A stretch of 46,751 bases of DNA. It comes from a virus. Within the stretch, counting starts at the first letter, position 1. Every line of letters starts with the position of its first letter. The stretch lies in the IMG/VR virus record IMGVR_UViG_3300046513_000276, positions 1 to 46,751 of that record, one strand, 5' to 3'. Below the pieces are notes generated by a model that did no database searches, was not told the DNA's origin, and saw only the letters and a list, made by a program, of their open reading frames with translations. The translations under genes and the position numbers were made by a program. Positions 38,970 to 46,268 of this stretch are shown here, one piece after another.

Positions 38970-40217
38970 TCATTCGGTCGCCTTCGCGCGCCGCTCCATG
39001 CGCCGGTCGTAGTGCCGGTGCGTGGTCGCCGGGTTCGCGTGTGCCGCGAAGTCGTAGGCGTCCTCGCTCCGGTTTCGGAGCTTCGTCGTGATCGCGGCAG
39101 GCCGGACGTCGGACAGCGCGAAGTACTCTGGATGCTCGGTGATCTTATATCCCTCGTACGGCTCGATCGTCGTCTTGGATTTCCTGGCCGCCCGGTACCG
39201 GGCCTCCCATTCCCGCTTCGCCACCAGCGCGGCCGCCACCTCGCCATCGAACGAGGCGATCCAGTCGAACATTGCATCCGCCCACAACGACCCCCATCCG
39301 CTCTTTGTATAGGGCGTCCCCTTCGCGTTCGCGAACAGGAACATCCGGCTTGCCGTGTGCGCCTGCTTGGCCCTGGCCACCACGGTGCGCAGCCGCGGCG
39401 ACCACTCGCGCAGCTTCGTCACCTCGTCCTCGCCCATCTTCCGTTTCGCGCTGATCACGCGCACGCCTTCCTTCGCCAGTCCGGCAACGTGGAAGGGCCG
39501 CACCTCCGCCGCCCGGAATCCCGTGAGGTAGGTGAACATGCCGGCGCACCCCATGACCTGGTAGCCGGACGTCTGCCGGCGGGACCACAGGTAGAAGCGG
39601 ACCACCTGACTGCGGTAGATCGTCCGCACCTTCTTCTCGGTCCTGTTCTGCATCATGTCCGTGAATGGGTTCGCCTCCATCAGCCCCCAGCGCACGGCGT
39701 AATGGCAGATGGTCGACATTAGCGACAGCTCCTTGTTGGCCTTCGCCGGCGCACCGGCCTTCGCGCGCGCGTCGAGGTACTGGTACCCGTGCAGCGTCTT
39801 GAGGGCCATCGGTCGCATGGCGCCGAAGAACTTCGTCAGGTTGGCGTAGGTGCCGGTGCGCACGGCCAGGCCGTCCTTCGACTGGTCCCGGTAGTGGGTG
39901 GGCGCCACCTCGTCGCGGAAGCGTTCGATCATCTCGGCCACAGAGCCGGCCACGACCACGCCCTGCTGGATGTCCAGTGCCTTGCGCTTCGCGCTACGCT
40001 CGGCGTCGGCGATCGCCTTCCGGTCGCCGAGCGGCGCGCTGGCCAAAGTCTCGCTAGTATTGTCCGGATGCTGGTAATACCAGGAGACCTTGCGCTTCCC
40101 GATTCTTTTATACAGGCGGTCGATCCCGGTGCGCTCCTTACTGGAAGGCGCTGAGGTTTGGTGTTTCGGCATATCGCGATCGCGTCGTCTCTTCGGAAAT
40201 TCCCATTTTCTTGTCAT
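38970..40217 (-). CDS. int: Phage integrase (tyrosine recombinase) next to attP
   Basis: The 415-residue protein has the catalytic pattern Arg235 (TGFRAAEVR), Arg372 (SDVRPAAITTKL) with the usual His-x-x-Arg reduced to Asp-x-x-Arg or shifted, His393 or His400, and Tyr403 (HRHYDRR). A core-binding domain lies at about 90-190. Start 40217 overlaps the upstream gene by 80 bases; ATG 40172 (MPKHQTSAPS) is an alternative. It is last in the leftward operon and adjacent to attP, so it is the likely integration enzyme. Confidence 0.9.
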   Translation of the reverse strand: MTRKWEFPKRRRDRDMPKHQTSAPSSKERTGIDRLYKRIGKRKVSWYYQHPDNTSETLASAPLGDRKAIADAERSAKRKALDIQQGVVVAGSVAEMIERFRDEVAPTHYRDQSKDGLAVRTGTYANLTKFFGAMRPMALKTLHGYQYLDARAKAGAPAKANKELSLMSTICHYAVRWGLMEANPFTDMMQNRTEKKVRTIYRSQVVRFYLWSRRQTSGYQVMGCAGMFTYLTGFRAAEVRPFHVAGLAKEGVRVISAKRKMGEDEVTKLREWSPRLRTVVARAKQAHTASRMFLFANAKGTPYTKSGWGSLWADAMFDWIASFDGEVAAALVAKREWEARYRAARKSKTTIEPYEGYKITEHPEYFALSDVRPAAITTKLRNRSEDAYDFAAHANPATTHRHYDRRMERRAKATE

Positions 40218-40374
40218 GATAGGCCCGCGCCACGCGCGGAAGGCCGCCGGCGCCGACCTCGAATCGCCATCGGTTCTTTGTCAGCCACGCGGTCATTCTG
40301 CAGCGCTGGTTCGGCTTGCAGTTGACCAGCGCTGCCAATTCATTGGCACTCAGGTATGCGTTTGCTGCATTCAT
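40138..40374 (-). CDS. DUF4224-like excisionase candidate
   Basis: The 78-residue protein includes YLSANELAALVNCKPNQRCR, MTAWLTKNRWRFEVGAGGLP and RVARAYHDKKMG, the DUF4224 pattern found next to phage integrases. The HTH-like fold and the position overlapping int suggest it directs excision. The function is inference. Confidence 0.8.
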   Translation of the reverse strand: MNAANAYLSANELAALVNCKPNQRCRMTAWLTKNRWRFEVGAGGLPRVARAYHDKKMGISEETTRSRYAETPNLSAFQ

Positions 40375-40386
40375 CTCTTCGTCCTC

Positions 40387-40575
40387 CTATTCCATCCCCG
40401 ATTCCGGCACCCTGCGGCGCTCCCTGGGCGGCGGCGCCTCACCGAAGCCCGGGCGCACCGAACCCGGCATAGCGGGGACGGCCCTCCCCCGCCGGTCGAT
40501 CGGGCGCCGGCGGTCGCTGATCGCGTCGTAGAACTGCTTCTGTCCCTGGCGGCGGTCTTGTCCTCGTTCCATCAT
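40387..40575 (-). CDS. Small basic protein, 62 aa
   Basis: The start ATG 40575 overlaps the previous stop, and the gene ends 12 bases before the excisionase candidate. The protein (MERGQDRRQGQKQFYDAISD...) is rich in Arg and Pro. No family is recognised. Support comes from tight packing in the operon only. Confidence 0.5.
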   Translation of the reverse strand: MMERGQDRRQGQKQFYDAISDRRRPIDRRGRAVPAMPGSVRPGFGEAPPPRERRRVPESGME

Positions 40576-41276
40576 CGTTCGATCCTCCTAAATTCGACCA
40601 CCCACGCCCAGGGGTTGGCGTCCCAGTTGCCGGCGCCGTTGATGGCTTCCCACAGCGACTGGTAGCTGTGGATCGGGCTGTTGAACCATTCGGCGGTGTC
40701 GTCCATATTCGCCATTCCGTAATCGCAGTAGGCCGGGCCATTGCCGTAGTTGTTCTCGACGCGCTCGATACCCTCGGCGATGGCATCCTCCCGGCTGATG
40801 TCCTGCAACCGCTCGACGCGCACCGCTACGATCTCCAGCAGGATGCGGCTGGCCCAGCGCGGCATGTGGATGCTCGGGCGCCAGCGCATATCGGGCGCCG
40901 TCACGTCGACAAATTCGTCTTCGTCGCCATAGCGCTCGATGTCGTCGGCCCGATAGATCGCCTGGCGTTGGAAGTTGCCCTCGCTGAGCTGCTCCAGGTC
41001 CGCCCACGTCTCGCGCACCCACAGGCGGTCGCCGGGCTGGCCGTAGGGGCACGGCGGCAGCGCGCTATATGCTCGCTCGGCGCCGGGCCGCCAAAAGTCG
41101 TGCGAATGCCGAGCGAAGCGCGGTTCGGCGGTCGGCCGCACCTCCCAAATTGGATGGGTATAGACAGCGTTGCCGCTCTGGCCGTTCTGCTTCACAATTC
41201 GCCGCGTCTGCGTCTTGCTGCCGTCGAGCAGCGCGCGCACCATCGGTGCGCTGAACAGGATGCCGCGTTCAGTCAT
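40572..41276 (-). CDS. ASCH-like phage protein, 234 aa
   Basis: The protein begins MTERGILFSAPMVRALLDGS and continues with KTQTRRIVK, CPYGQPGDRLWVRETWADLE, MPRWASRILLEIVAVRVERL and SREDAIAEGIERVENNYGNG, ending PWAWVVEFRRIER. This is the ASCH-like phage family, whose fold is proposed to bind RNA. The long upstream extension in frame lies over another gene and is rejected. Role in the phage is unknown. Confidence 0.8.
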   Translation of the reverse strand: MTERGILFSAPMVRALLDGSKTQTRRIVKQNGQSGNAVYTHPIWEVRPTAEPRFARHSHDFWRPGAERAYSALPPCPYGQPGDRLWVRETWADLEQLSEGNFQRQAIYRADDIERYGDEDEFVDVTAPDMRWRPSIHMPRWASRILLEIVAVRVERLQDISREDAIAEGIERVENNYGNGPAYCDYGMANMDDTAEWFNSPIHSYQSLWEAINGAGNWDANPWAWVVEFRRIER

Positions 41277-41892
41277 GGTGGCCACCTTCGCTGTCGACCA
41301 GGGCGACATGCAGCGCAGCGAGGTCGGCGCGCGACACAATGATCTTGCCCTGGCCGCTGCACTCGTCGCATGGCGACATGCCATCGCAGGCCGGGCAATC
41401 CACCGTCGTGAGGTCGCTCGGTGCTGCGGCGACTTGCTGTGCATGTGCCGCGCCGACCTGGCAGTCAGGGTGATGGTTCGTCCAGACGCAATTCGCATCA
41501 CAGAACTTCTCAGCATGCGCTGCCGCTTGCTGGGCCGCCACCCATACCTCCTGCCCTCTGGCGCCGATGGAAAAACCGGAAAGGTCGGGGTGCTGGGCTA
41601 GCCAAGCGGCGAAGCCAGCGACCGGCGTAGCGCCGGCCTGCTGTGCGACGGCAACTTCCAGCTCTTGGATTTGAGCCACCATTGCCCGTTCCACATCGGT
41701 GGGCGCGTGCAGCGGGAATGTCTCGTCGACGCCGATCCGCTCGCGCCAGGTCTTAATCGTTGACGCGGGTATGCTGCCGGCTGCCATGGGCGGATGCTTC
41801 GGGCAGGGCCAGCGCAGCGAGCCATCGCCACTCGGGCAGGTGCACGGCTTATCGGTGTTTGCTGACGGCATCGCGTTGATAACGACTCTCAT
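41269..41892 (-). CDS. Hypothetical protein with zinc-knuckle motif, 207 aa
   Basis: The C-terminal part has CPACDGMSPCDECSGQGK, a DnaJ-type cysteine motif, and the N-terminal part has CTCPSGDGSLRWPCPKH. The middle is Ala/Gln-rich and helical, with cysteines (CDANCVWTNHHPDC). It overlaps both neighbours in the leftward operon. No family assignment. Confidence 0.65.
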   Translation of the reverse strand: MRVVINAMPSANTDKPCTCPSGDGSLRWPCPKHPPMAAGSIPASTIKTWRERIGVDETFPLHAPTDVERAMVAQIQELEVAVAQQAGATPVAGFAAWLAQHPDLSGFSIGARGQEVWVAAQQAAAHAEKFCDANCVWTNHHPDCQVGAAHAQQVAAAPSDLTTVDCPACDGMSPCDECSGQGKIIVSRADLAALHVALVDSEGGHHD

Positions 41893-42077
41893 GCGTTCTT
41901 TTCCTCTTTCGGCTTTCTCATTAATCGGTATTGGGCCTGCAATTTGGCCTCGGCGCGCCGGCGCAGCGACTGCTCGAGCACGATCATGTCGCTGGCAACG
42001 CGTAGCTGGATGTACAGCTCGCGCGCCATCTGCTCGTCGCTGGCGTACATGACGCGCGCCTGTTCGAAGGTCGTCAT
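41889..42077 (-). CDS. Small helical protein, 62 aa
   Basis: ATG 42077 overlaps the upstream remnant ORF stop, and the stop overlaps the next start by four bases (ATGA). The protein (MTTFEQARVMYASDEQMARE...) is a long charged helix with SLRRRAEAKLQAQYRLMRKP. Function is unknown. The longer in-frame ORF to 42368 is rejected because it covers two better genes. Confidence 0.65.
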   Translation of the reverse strand: MTTFEQARVMYASDEQMARELYIQLRVASDMIVLEQSLRRRAEAKLQAQYRLMRKPKEEKNA

Positions 42078-42163
42078 GCGGCCTCCGGCGCCGGCTCGCA
42101 CGCGTTCAGCGGCCAAATGCTGCCGGTGCGCAACCTGCGGCCTTGGGGCGATAGTGGGCGCAT
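42074..42163 (-). pseudogene. Short ORF with a duplicated ThiF C-terminal tail
   Basis: This 29-codon ORF ends in RTGSIWPLNACEPA, close to the ThiF C terminus RTGSMRPMNVREPA. At DNA level 42091-42134 matches 42532-42575 with about five differences in 44 bases. It is probably the remnant of a second ThiF-like gene or a local duplication of its 3' end. It overlaps neighbours by ATGA on the downstream side and may still be translated. Confidence 0.55.
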
Positions 42164-42165
42164 GA

Positions 42166-42495
42166 TCAGCGACTCTGCGGGGTTCCGCTGATGCGCATGG
42201 TCTTGCCGTGTTCGTCGGCCACCAGAATATGCACGTCGCACAGCCGGTACTGCCCGCCCGGCCAACCCTGCACCACGTAGTCACCGGCGCCGATGAGGAT
42301 ATGGACCGGGAAGATTGCGCCGGCGTCGGTCTGGCCGTAGTATTTGCTGCTCCGTTTGATCTGCGCATAGAGCTGCTGGCCAGCGGTGATGCGCACGGAG
42401 CGCTCGCGTTCGTATTCGGCGAGGGCGTCTCGGTCCGAGTCGCGGGTCAAGTGGAAGGCCTGTAAGGTAGCCGGTTGGATTTGGGCATGTGTCAT
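42166..42495 (-). CDS. Hypothetical protein, 109 aa
   Basis: The protein (MTHAQIQPATLQAFHLTRDS...) has an N-terminal helical part and a beta-rich C-terminal part (AIFPVHILIGAGDYVVQGWP, YRLCDVHILVADEHGKTMRI). ATG 42495 has AGGAGG upstream. It follows the ThiF gene in the operon, between ThiF and its tail remnant, so it may have been inserted with that duplication. No family is recognised. Confidence 0.65.
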   Translation of the reverse strand: MTHAQIQPATLQAFHLTRDSDRDALAEYERERSVRITAGQQLYAQIKRSSKYYGQTDAGAIFPVHILIGAGDYVVQGWPGGQYRLCDVHILVADEHGKTMRISGTPQSR

Positions 42496-42514
42496 CGTTC
42501 GTTCCTCCTGTCGC

Positions 42515-43273
42515 TTACTGAATAGGGGCGGCCGGCTCGCGCACGTTCATCGGCCGCATGCTGCCGGTGCGCAGGTTCACGAACGCGCCATGCCAGGTCA
42601 GCTTCCCGTGGCGGAAGAACTCCCACAGGATCGAAAGGGCCGGCGTCACAATCGACTGGTTCACGAACAGCTCCTGGCGCTCGAGCGCCTCGGCCAGGCC
42701 GCAGCTGGGCGTGTCGTCTTCCTTGGCCTGCAGGTCGACCAGCTCCGGCAGCACGTCGTAGGGGCTCGGCAGCAGCACGCTGTCCGCCGGCGCCTGCAGG
42801 CCGGCGCGCCCTGTGAATAACTCGCCGAGCAGCACCTGGCCGTCGGCCGCGCGGTTCCCGAGGTCCATCAGGTAGTGCACGCCGCTGCGCCGCAGCTTGT
42901 GGTGGATCTCGTGGCGGGCCCGCGCGCTGTCGACGCAGGCGATCGCCATACCGAACTGGAGGTGGCCGTTGTCGTCGAAGCGGCTGTGCACCGCTTCCCA
43001 GCCCAGCCCGAAGAAGGCATTGATTCGGTTGACCAGGACGTGCGCCTTGCTCGCGCCGACGTCGAAGGCGCCGAACAGCTGGCGGCCCATGTTGGCCTCG
43101 CTGACGGTGTCCGGGTCGTACGCTTTCACGTGCAGGCCCGGGTGGCCCAGCGCCGTAATGGCGTGGTTGAGCCGGGCCAGGCCGGTCAGCATCTGCGATC
43201 CGTTGCCGCCGCAGCCGATCAGGGCGATGCGCACCGGGTGGCTCAGCATGGTTGATGGCGTGATGTGTGGCAT
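42515..43273 (-). CDS. PRTRC system ThiF-family (E1-like) protein
   Basis: The 252-residue protein has the E1/ThiF nucleotide motif GCGGNGS (20-26), an acidic strand end (VKAYDPDTVSEANMGRQLF) and the ACVDSARAR segment. Cys191 (DTPSCGLAEALERQ) is a candidate catalytic cysteine. E1-like enzymes adenylate the C terminus of ubiquitin-like proteins. ATG 43273 is chosen at the start of this domain, four bases from the stop of protein A. It ends with RTGSMRPMNV, a segment partly duplicated at 42091-42134. Confidence 0.9.
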   Translation of the reverse strand: MPHITPSTMLSHPVRIALIGCGGNGSQMLTGLARLNHAITALGHPGLHVKAYDPDTVSEANMGRQLFGAFDVGASKAHVLVNRINAFFGLGWEAVHSRFDDNGHLQFGMAIACVDSARARHEIHHKLRRSGVHYLMDLGNRAADGQVLLGELFTGRAGLQAPADSVLLPSPYDVLPELVDLQAKEDDTPSCGLAEALERQELFVNQSIVTPALSILWEFFRHGKLTWHGAFVNLRTGSMRPMNVREPAAPIQ

Positions 43274-43277
43274 GGGG

Positions 43278-44051
43278 TCACCCGAAGATTTTCTCGGCTG
43301 GCACGTTGATCGGGATGTACAGGCCGAGCACGCACAGCCGGAACGCCACCGTCGGCTTGTCCGTGTCCAGGTTCCCGAAGACGGCCGAGATCTTGACCGA
43401 GCCGCGGTCGTCCTCGTCGTCGGTCGTGCTGAAGAAGGCGCCGAGGTGCCCGTGGCTGTGCAGGTCGATCGCCACGCTCTCGTCGGGCCCGGGCTCAACC
43501 TGGTGGTACTGGATTCTGCTGGCGCTCGCCTCACCGATGATGTCCGGGTACTCGGTTCGCCACGCCTTCTTCCTGTGGTCCCAGAGCAGGGCGGCCGCGG
43601 CCTCGATCGGCGCGTCCGCCTTGGCCTTGACCGCGAATTCCTTCATCTGCGCCAGCGCGCTGCCGATCGAGCCGAAGTCCAGTTCGCACTTGCCCTTGAT
43701 GGCGCCGTACGGCATCGCGACTGCCGTCTGCTTCGCCAGCTGGTGGATATAGTGCAGCCAGGGCCGGCGCACTTCCAGGTACAGCCCGTCCTCGGCCAGC
43801 AGGAAGCGGTGGCCGTTCTCCTGCAACGGGTGGAACGGAGCGTGGCGCGGCACGGCGGCGACCGGCGCGGCCGCCAGCAGGGCCATGTCCATCTGCAGCT
43901 GCTCGGGCGCCGCGTTCTCCTCGTCCACGGCCAGGGGCAGCGGGCGCTGTTCGCGCAGCACGGCGTCGGTGGTGGTCAGAAAGGTTTCGAACGAGGCGCG
44001 GGTGATCTGGAGCAGCTCGTCGAACTTGGTGGTGATTTCGTGGTTATTCAT
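43278..44051 (-). CDS. PRTRC system protein A, JAMM/JAB metallopeptidase-like
   Basis: The 257-residue protein has a C-terminal HSHGHLGAFFSTTD (198-211), an exact H-x-H-x7-S-x2-D JAMM zinc motif, with an upstream Glu in PDIIGEASAS. JAMM peptidases remove ubiquitin-like modifiers or process their precursors. The N-terminal half, starting MNNHEITTKFDELLQITRAS, is helical. It lies between E2-like B and E1-like ThiF. The TIGR03735 family is recalled from memory; the motif is seen directly. Confidence 0.9.
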   Translation of the reverse strand: MNNHEITTKFDELLQITRASFETFLTTTDAVLREQRPLPLAVDEENAAPEQLQMDMALLAAAPVAAVPRHAPFHPLQENGHRFLLAEDGLYLEVRRPWLHYIHQLAKQTAVAMPYGAIKGKCELDFGSIGSALAQMKEFAVKAKADAPIEAAAALLWDHRKKAWRTEYPDIIGEASASRIQYHQVEPGPDESVAIDLHSHGHLGAFFSTTDDEDDRGSVKISAVFGNLDTDKPTVAFRLCVLGLYIPINVPAEKIFG

Positions 44052-44066
44052 GTCTACCTCTTCTAA

Positions 44067-44807
44067 TTAGATGGTGGTGCGTTCGGCGATGCGGGCGATC
44101 GCCTCCCGCAGGGTTTCTTTCGAGTCGACAAGCGCGCGGCGCATCCTCTCCGGATCGGGGTTGGCCAGCTGATCGCGCCAGAGCTGCTCCATGCCGCCCT
44201 TGTGCTTGACCGCGTTGCCGCGGTTCGGGTGGGTGAAGTGGCTGCGGAAGAATGCGCGCTCATAGCTGTGGATAACTTCAGCGCCGAAGGTCGGCGGCAG
44301 TTCGACGTTGCCGGTGCAGATGCGGCCGCCGTCCCACACGTTGAAGTGGGGCGAGTGGTGCAGCCGCGTTGCCGGCGCCGGCCGGGTGTTGTCACGCAGA
44401 GCGAACACGAACCAGTCGTTCGGCGTCGCGACGAACACCAGGGCCGGGTGCGCGGCCAGGCCGTGGCCATCGATCTTGCCGGTGCCGGCCGGCTTGAACC
44501 AGGTCATGCGCACCTGCGCCGGCGTCCACCAGGCGATGAGGTTCGGGGAGCTGAACAGCAGGTTCTCAGGCAGGAATCCCGAGAACGCCGTCGCGGCGCC
44601 GACCGCGTTCGCAAACTTGGCCAGGCCGCCCTTCGTCAGCGGCACGCCGGCGCCGATGACCTTGCGGTGCGGGTGCTGGGCGTCCGGCACGGCGGGGTTC
44701 GACGTGGCGTACACGTCGCCGCGGTCCGACTGGTACATCAGCACGGCGCCGACCAGGTTCAGCACCGTTTCGCCGGCGCCGAGGATTTTCACTTGGTGAA
44801 GGCTCAA
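44067..44807 (-). CDS. PRTRC system protein B (E2-like)
   Basis: The protein has 246 residues from TTG 44807, which overlaps the stop of F (TTGA), or 241 from GTG 44792. It contains ETVLNLVGAVLMYQSDRGDV, NLIAWWTPAQVRMTWFK and NVWDGGRICTGNVELPPTFG. Cys164 in GRICTGNV fits the conserved cysteine of the Prok-E2_D family that, from memory, includes PRTRC B. An E2-like transfer role is inferred. Confidence 0.85.
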   Translation of the reverse strand: MSLHQVKILGAGETVLNLVGAVLMYQSDRGDVYATSNPAVPDAQHPHRKVIGAGVPLTKGGLAKFANAVGAATAFSGFLPENLLFSSPNLIAWWTPAQVRMTWFKPAGTGKIDGHGLAAHPALVFVATPNDWFVFALRDNTRPAPATRLHHSPHFNVWDGGRICTGNVELPPTFGAEVIHSYERAFFRSHFTHPNRGNAVKHKGGMEQLWRDQLANPDPERMRRALVDSKETLREAIARIAERTTI

Positions 44808-45856
44808 AATTTCTCTCCCAGCAGCAGGATCAGCTGTTCGGTCAGCACCGCGACCTCGATGGTCTGCTCGGTGAGCGTCATGAATTCGCGGACGCCGTCG
44901 GCGGTCATCGGCACCGGGTTGGCGTCGATGAAGTCGCAGTACTCTCCGCAGTTGCCGATATCTTCCAGGTAGTCGTCGATCGTCTGGCCAATCACGTCGT
45001 ATTGCTTCCAGAGCAGGACCATGCAGCCGTCGATGTTGTAATTGTTGCAGCGATGCACGCCCTTGTCGGCCGGATGCAGCACGAAGCCCGGGCGGTTGAC
45101 CAGGGCGTGCATCTCGTCGCACAGCTTGATCGCGCGGCGCGCGAAGTCGTTGGTGCCGGCATCCTCGACGTCGGCCCGGGATAGCACGCGCCGAGGCGCG
45201 CATACCCATTCGGGCATCTCGGCGTAGAACATGGCCCGCGTGATTACATGCTCGCTCTCCAGCAGATCTTGCACAGTCGCGTACTGGCCGCCCTCGCGCC
45301 GCAGTTCGAGCAGCTCGACGTCGTCTTGCGTGTCCTGCCAGTAGGCCTGGTCGGCCCAGTCGAGCGCAAACCACGGGTTGAACGACTCGGGCAGCAGCAT
45401 CGTGGCGTCGCGCAGCACGGCGAGCACGGTCTGGCCGAAGCCTTCCCGCAGCAGTTCCAGCCGCTCGATGCCGGGCGCGAGGGCGAAGCGCGGGATATCG
45501 CCGTCGATGCGGGTGAAGCAGAACCAGGCCGTAGTCGCTGTATCGTAGTTCGTGTCTTCCAACTGTTGCACGTGCAGGCTCCAGCGGAAGAATTTGCACG
45601 GCTGGGCCCGGATCAGGCGCGTCCACCAGTGCGCCAGCGCACGCTCCGACAGCTGCTTCTCCTGTTCGCCGAAGACGTCGACCAGCAGCGCGTTGCGCGG
45701 CGTGCGCAGCATTGCGTCGCTGATCACGCCGGCTTCGAGAAGGGCGATCGTCAGCGGCACCGCAAGGGCGTCGACGCCGGCCACGGTGTAGCGCAGCGGG
45801 ATCTCCGGCGCGAGCTGCGGCAGGGCCAGGACGGAAGCGGGCAGCATGGCGGTCAC
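44804..45856 (-). CDS. PRTRC system protein F
   Basis: The 350-residue protein is recognised as PRTRC F from gene order and sequence (LRTPRNALLVDVFGEQEKQL, FGQTVLAVLRDATMLLPESF, PADKGVHRCNNYNIDGCMVL). It is all soluble, without a clear enzymatic motif. It overlaps C upstream and B downstream by four bases each, so synthesis of the three is coupled. Biochemical role unknown. Confidence 0.82.
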   Translation of the reverse strand: MTAMLPASVLALPQLAPEIPLRYTVAGVDALAVPLTIALLEAGVISDAMLRTPRNALLVDVFGEQEKQLSERALAHWWTRLIRAQPCKFFRWSLHVQQLEDTNYDTATTAWFCFTRIDGDIPRFALAPGIERLELLREGFGQTVLAVLRDATMLLPESFNPWFALDWADQAYWQDTQDDVELLELRREGGQYATVQDLLESEHVITRAMFYAEMPEWVCAPRRVLSRADVEDAGTNDFARRAIKLCDEMHALVNRPGFVLHPADKGVHRCNNYNIDGCMVLLWKQYDVIGQTIDDYLEDIGNCGEYCDFIDANPVPMTADGVREFMTLTEQTIEVAVLTEQLILLLGEKF

Positions 45857-46257
45857 GGCAGCACCGAGTGGTTCACGGACGGCGCGAGGCAGCGCGGGCC
45901 GGTGGCGCGGCGGTGCTGGTCGATGAGGCGCTTCAGCTCTTGGCCCAGGGGCGTGCGGCCCTGCTCGGCAGTGATGGCATGTGCCGGGCGCAGCTCCGGC
46001 ACCAGCCGTCCGCCAGCGCGCAGGCGCTGCAGCGCGACCTCGCGCGTCAGGCCAGCGCCCTTGGTACCGACGGCGCGGCGGAACGTGTAGATCACCTTGG
46101 CGCCCAGCTGCTCGGGGCCTTCAATGTCGGCGCTGGTGATCTCCGGATAGACGTTGGCGTAGAAGTCTCGCACCTGGGGCAGGCTGAGCGCCGGCGCCGG
46201 ATCCGCCAGCACGACGCCGTTGTAACGGAATTCACGGGTAAGGTTCTGGATGTCCAT
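45853..46257 (-). CDS. PRTRC system protein C, ubiquitin-like, with C-terminal extension
   Basis: The protein has 134 residues. Residues 1-67 match the Prok_Ub/PRTRC C fold (EFRYNGVVLADPAPALSLPQ, VRDFYANVYPEITSADIEGP, KVIYTFRRAVGTKG). From memory this family is normally only about 70 residues and ends near the glycine at position 67. Here another 67 residues follow, mostly helical and basic (AGLTREVALQRLRAGGRLVP, GQELKRLIDQHRRATG). The extension may be removed by the JAMM protein to expose Gly67, or it may be a fused domain. Confidence 0.88.
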   Translation of the reverse strand: MDIQNLTREFRYNGVVLADPAPALSLPQVRDFYANVYPEITSADIEGPEQLGAKVIYTFRRAVGTKGAGLTREVALQRLRAGGRLVPELRPAHAITAEQGRTPLGQELKRLIDQHRRATGPRCLAPSVNHSVLP

Positions 46258-46268
46258 GCTGGCTCCGG

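Noticed and set aside
44067-45626. 519-codon ORF reading PRTRC B with a long N-terminal extension
   Set aside because: The extension lies over PRTRC F in another frame. The B domain begins near the TTG at 44807, which overlaps the F stop.
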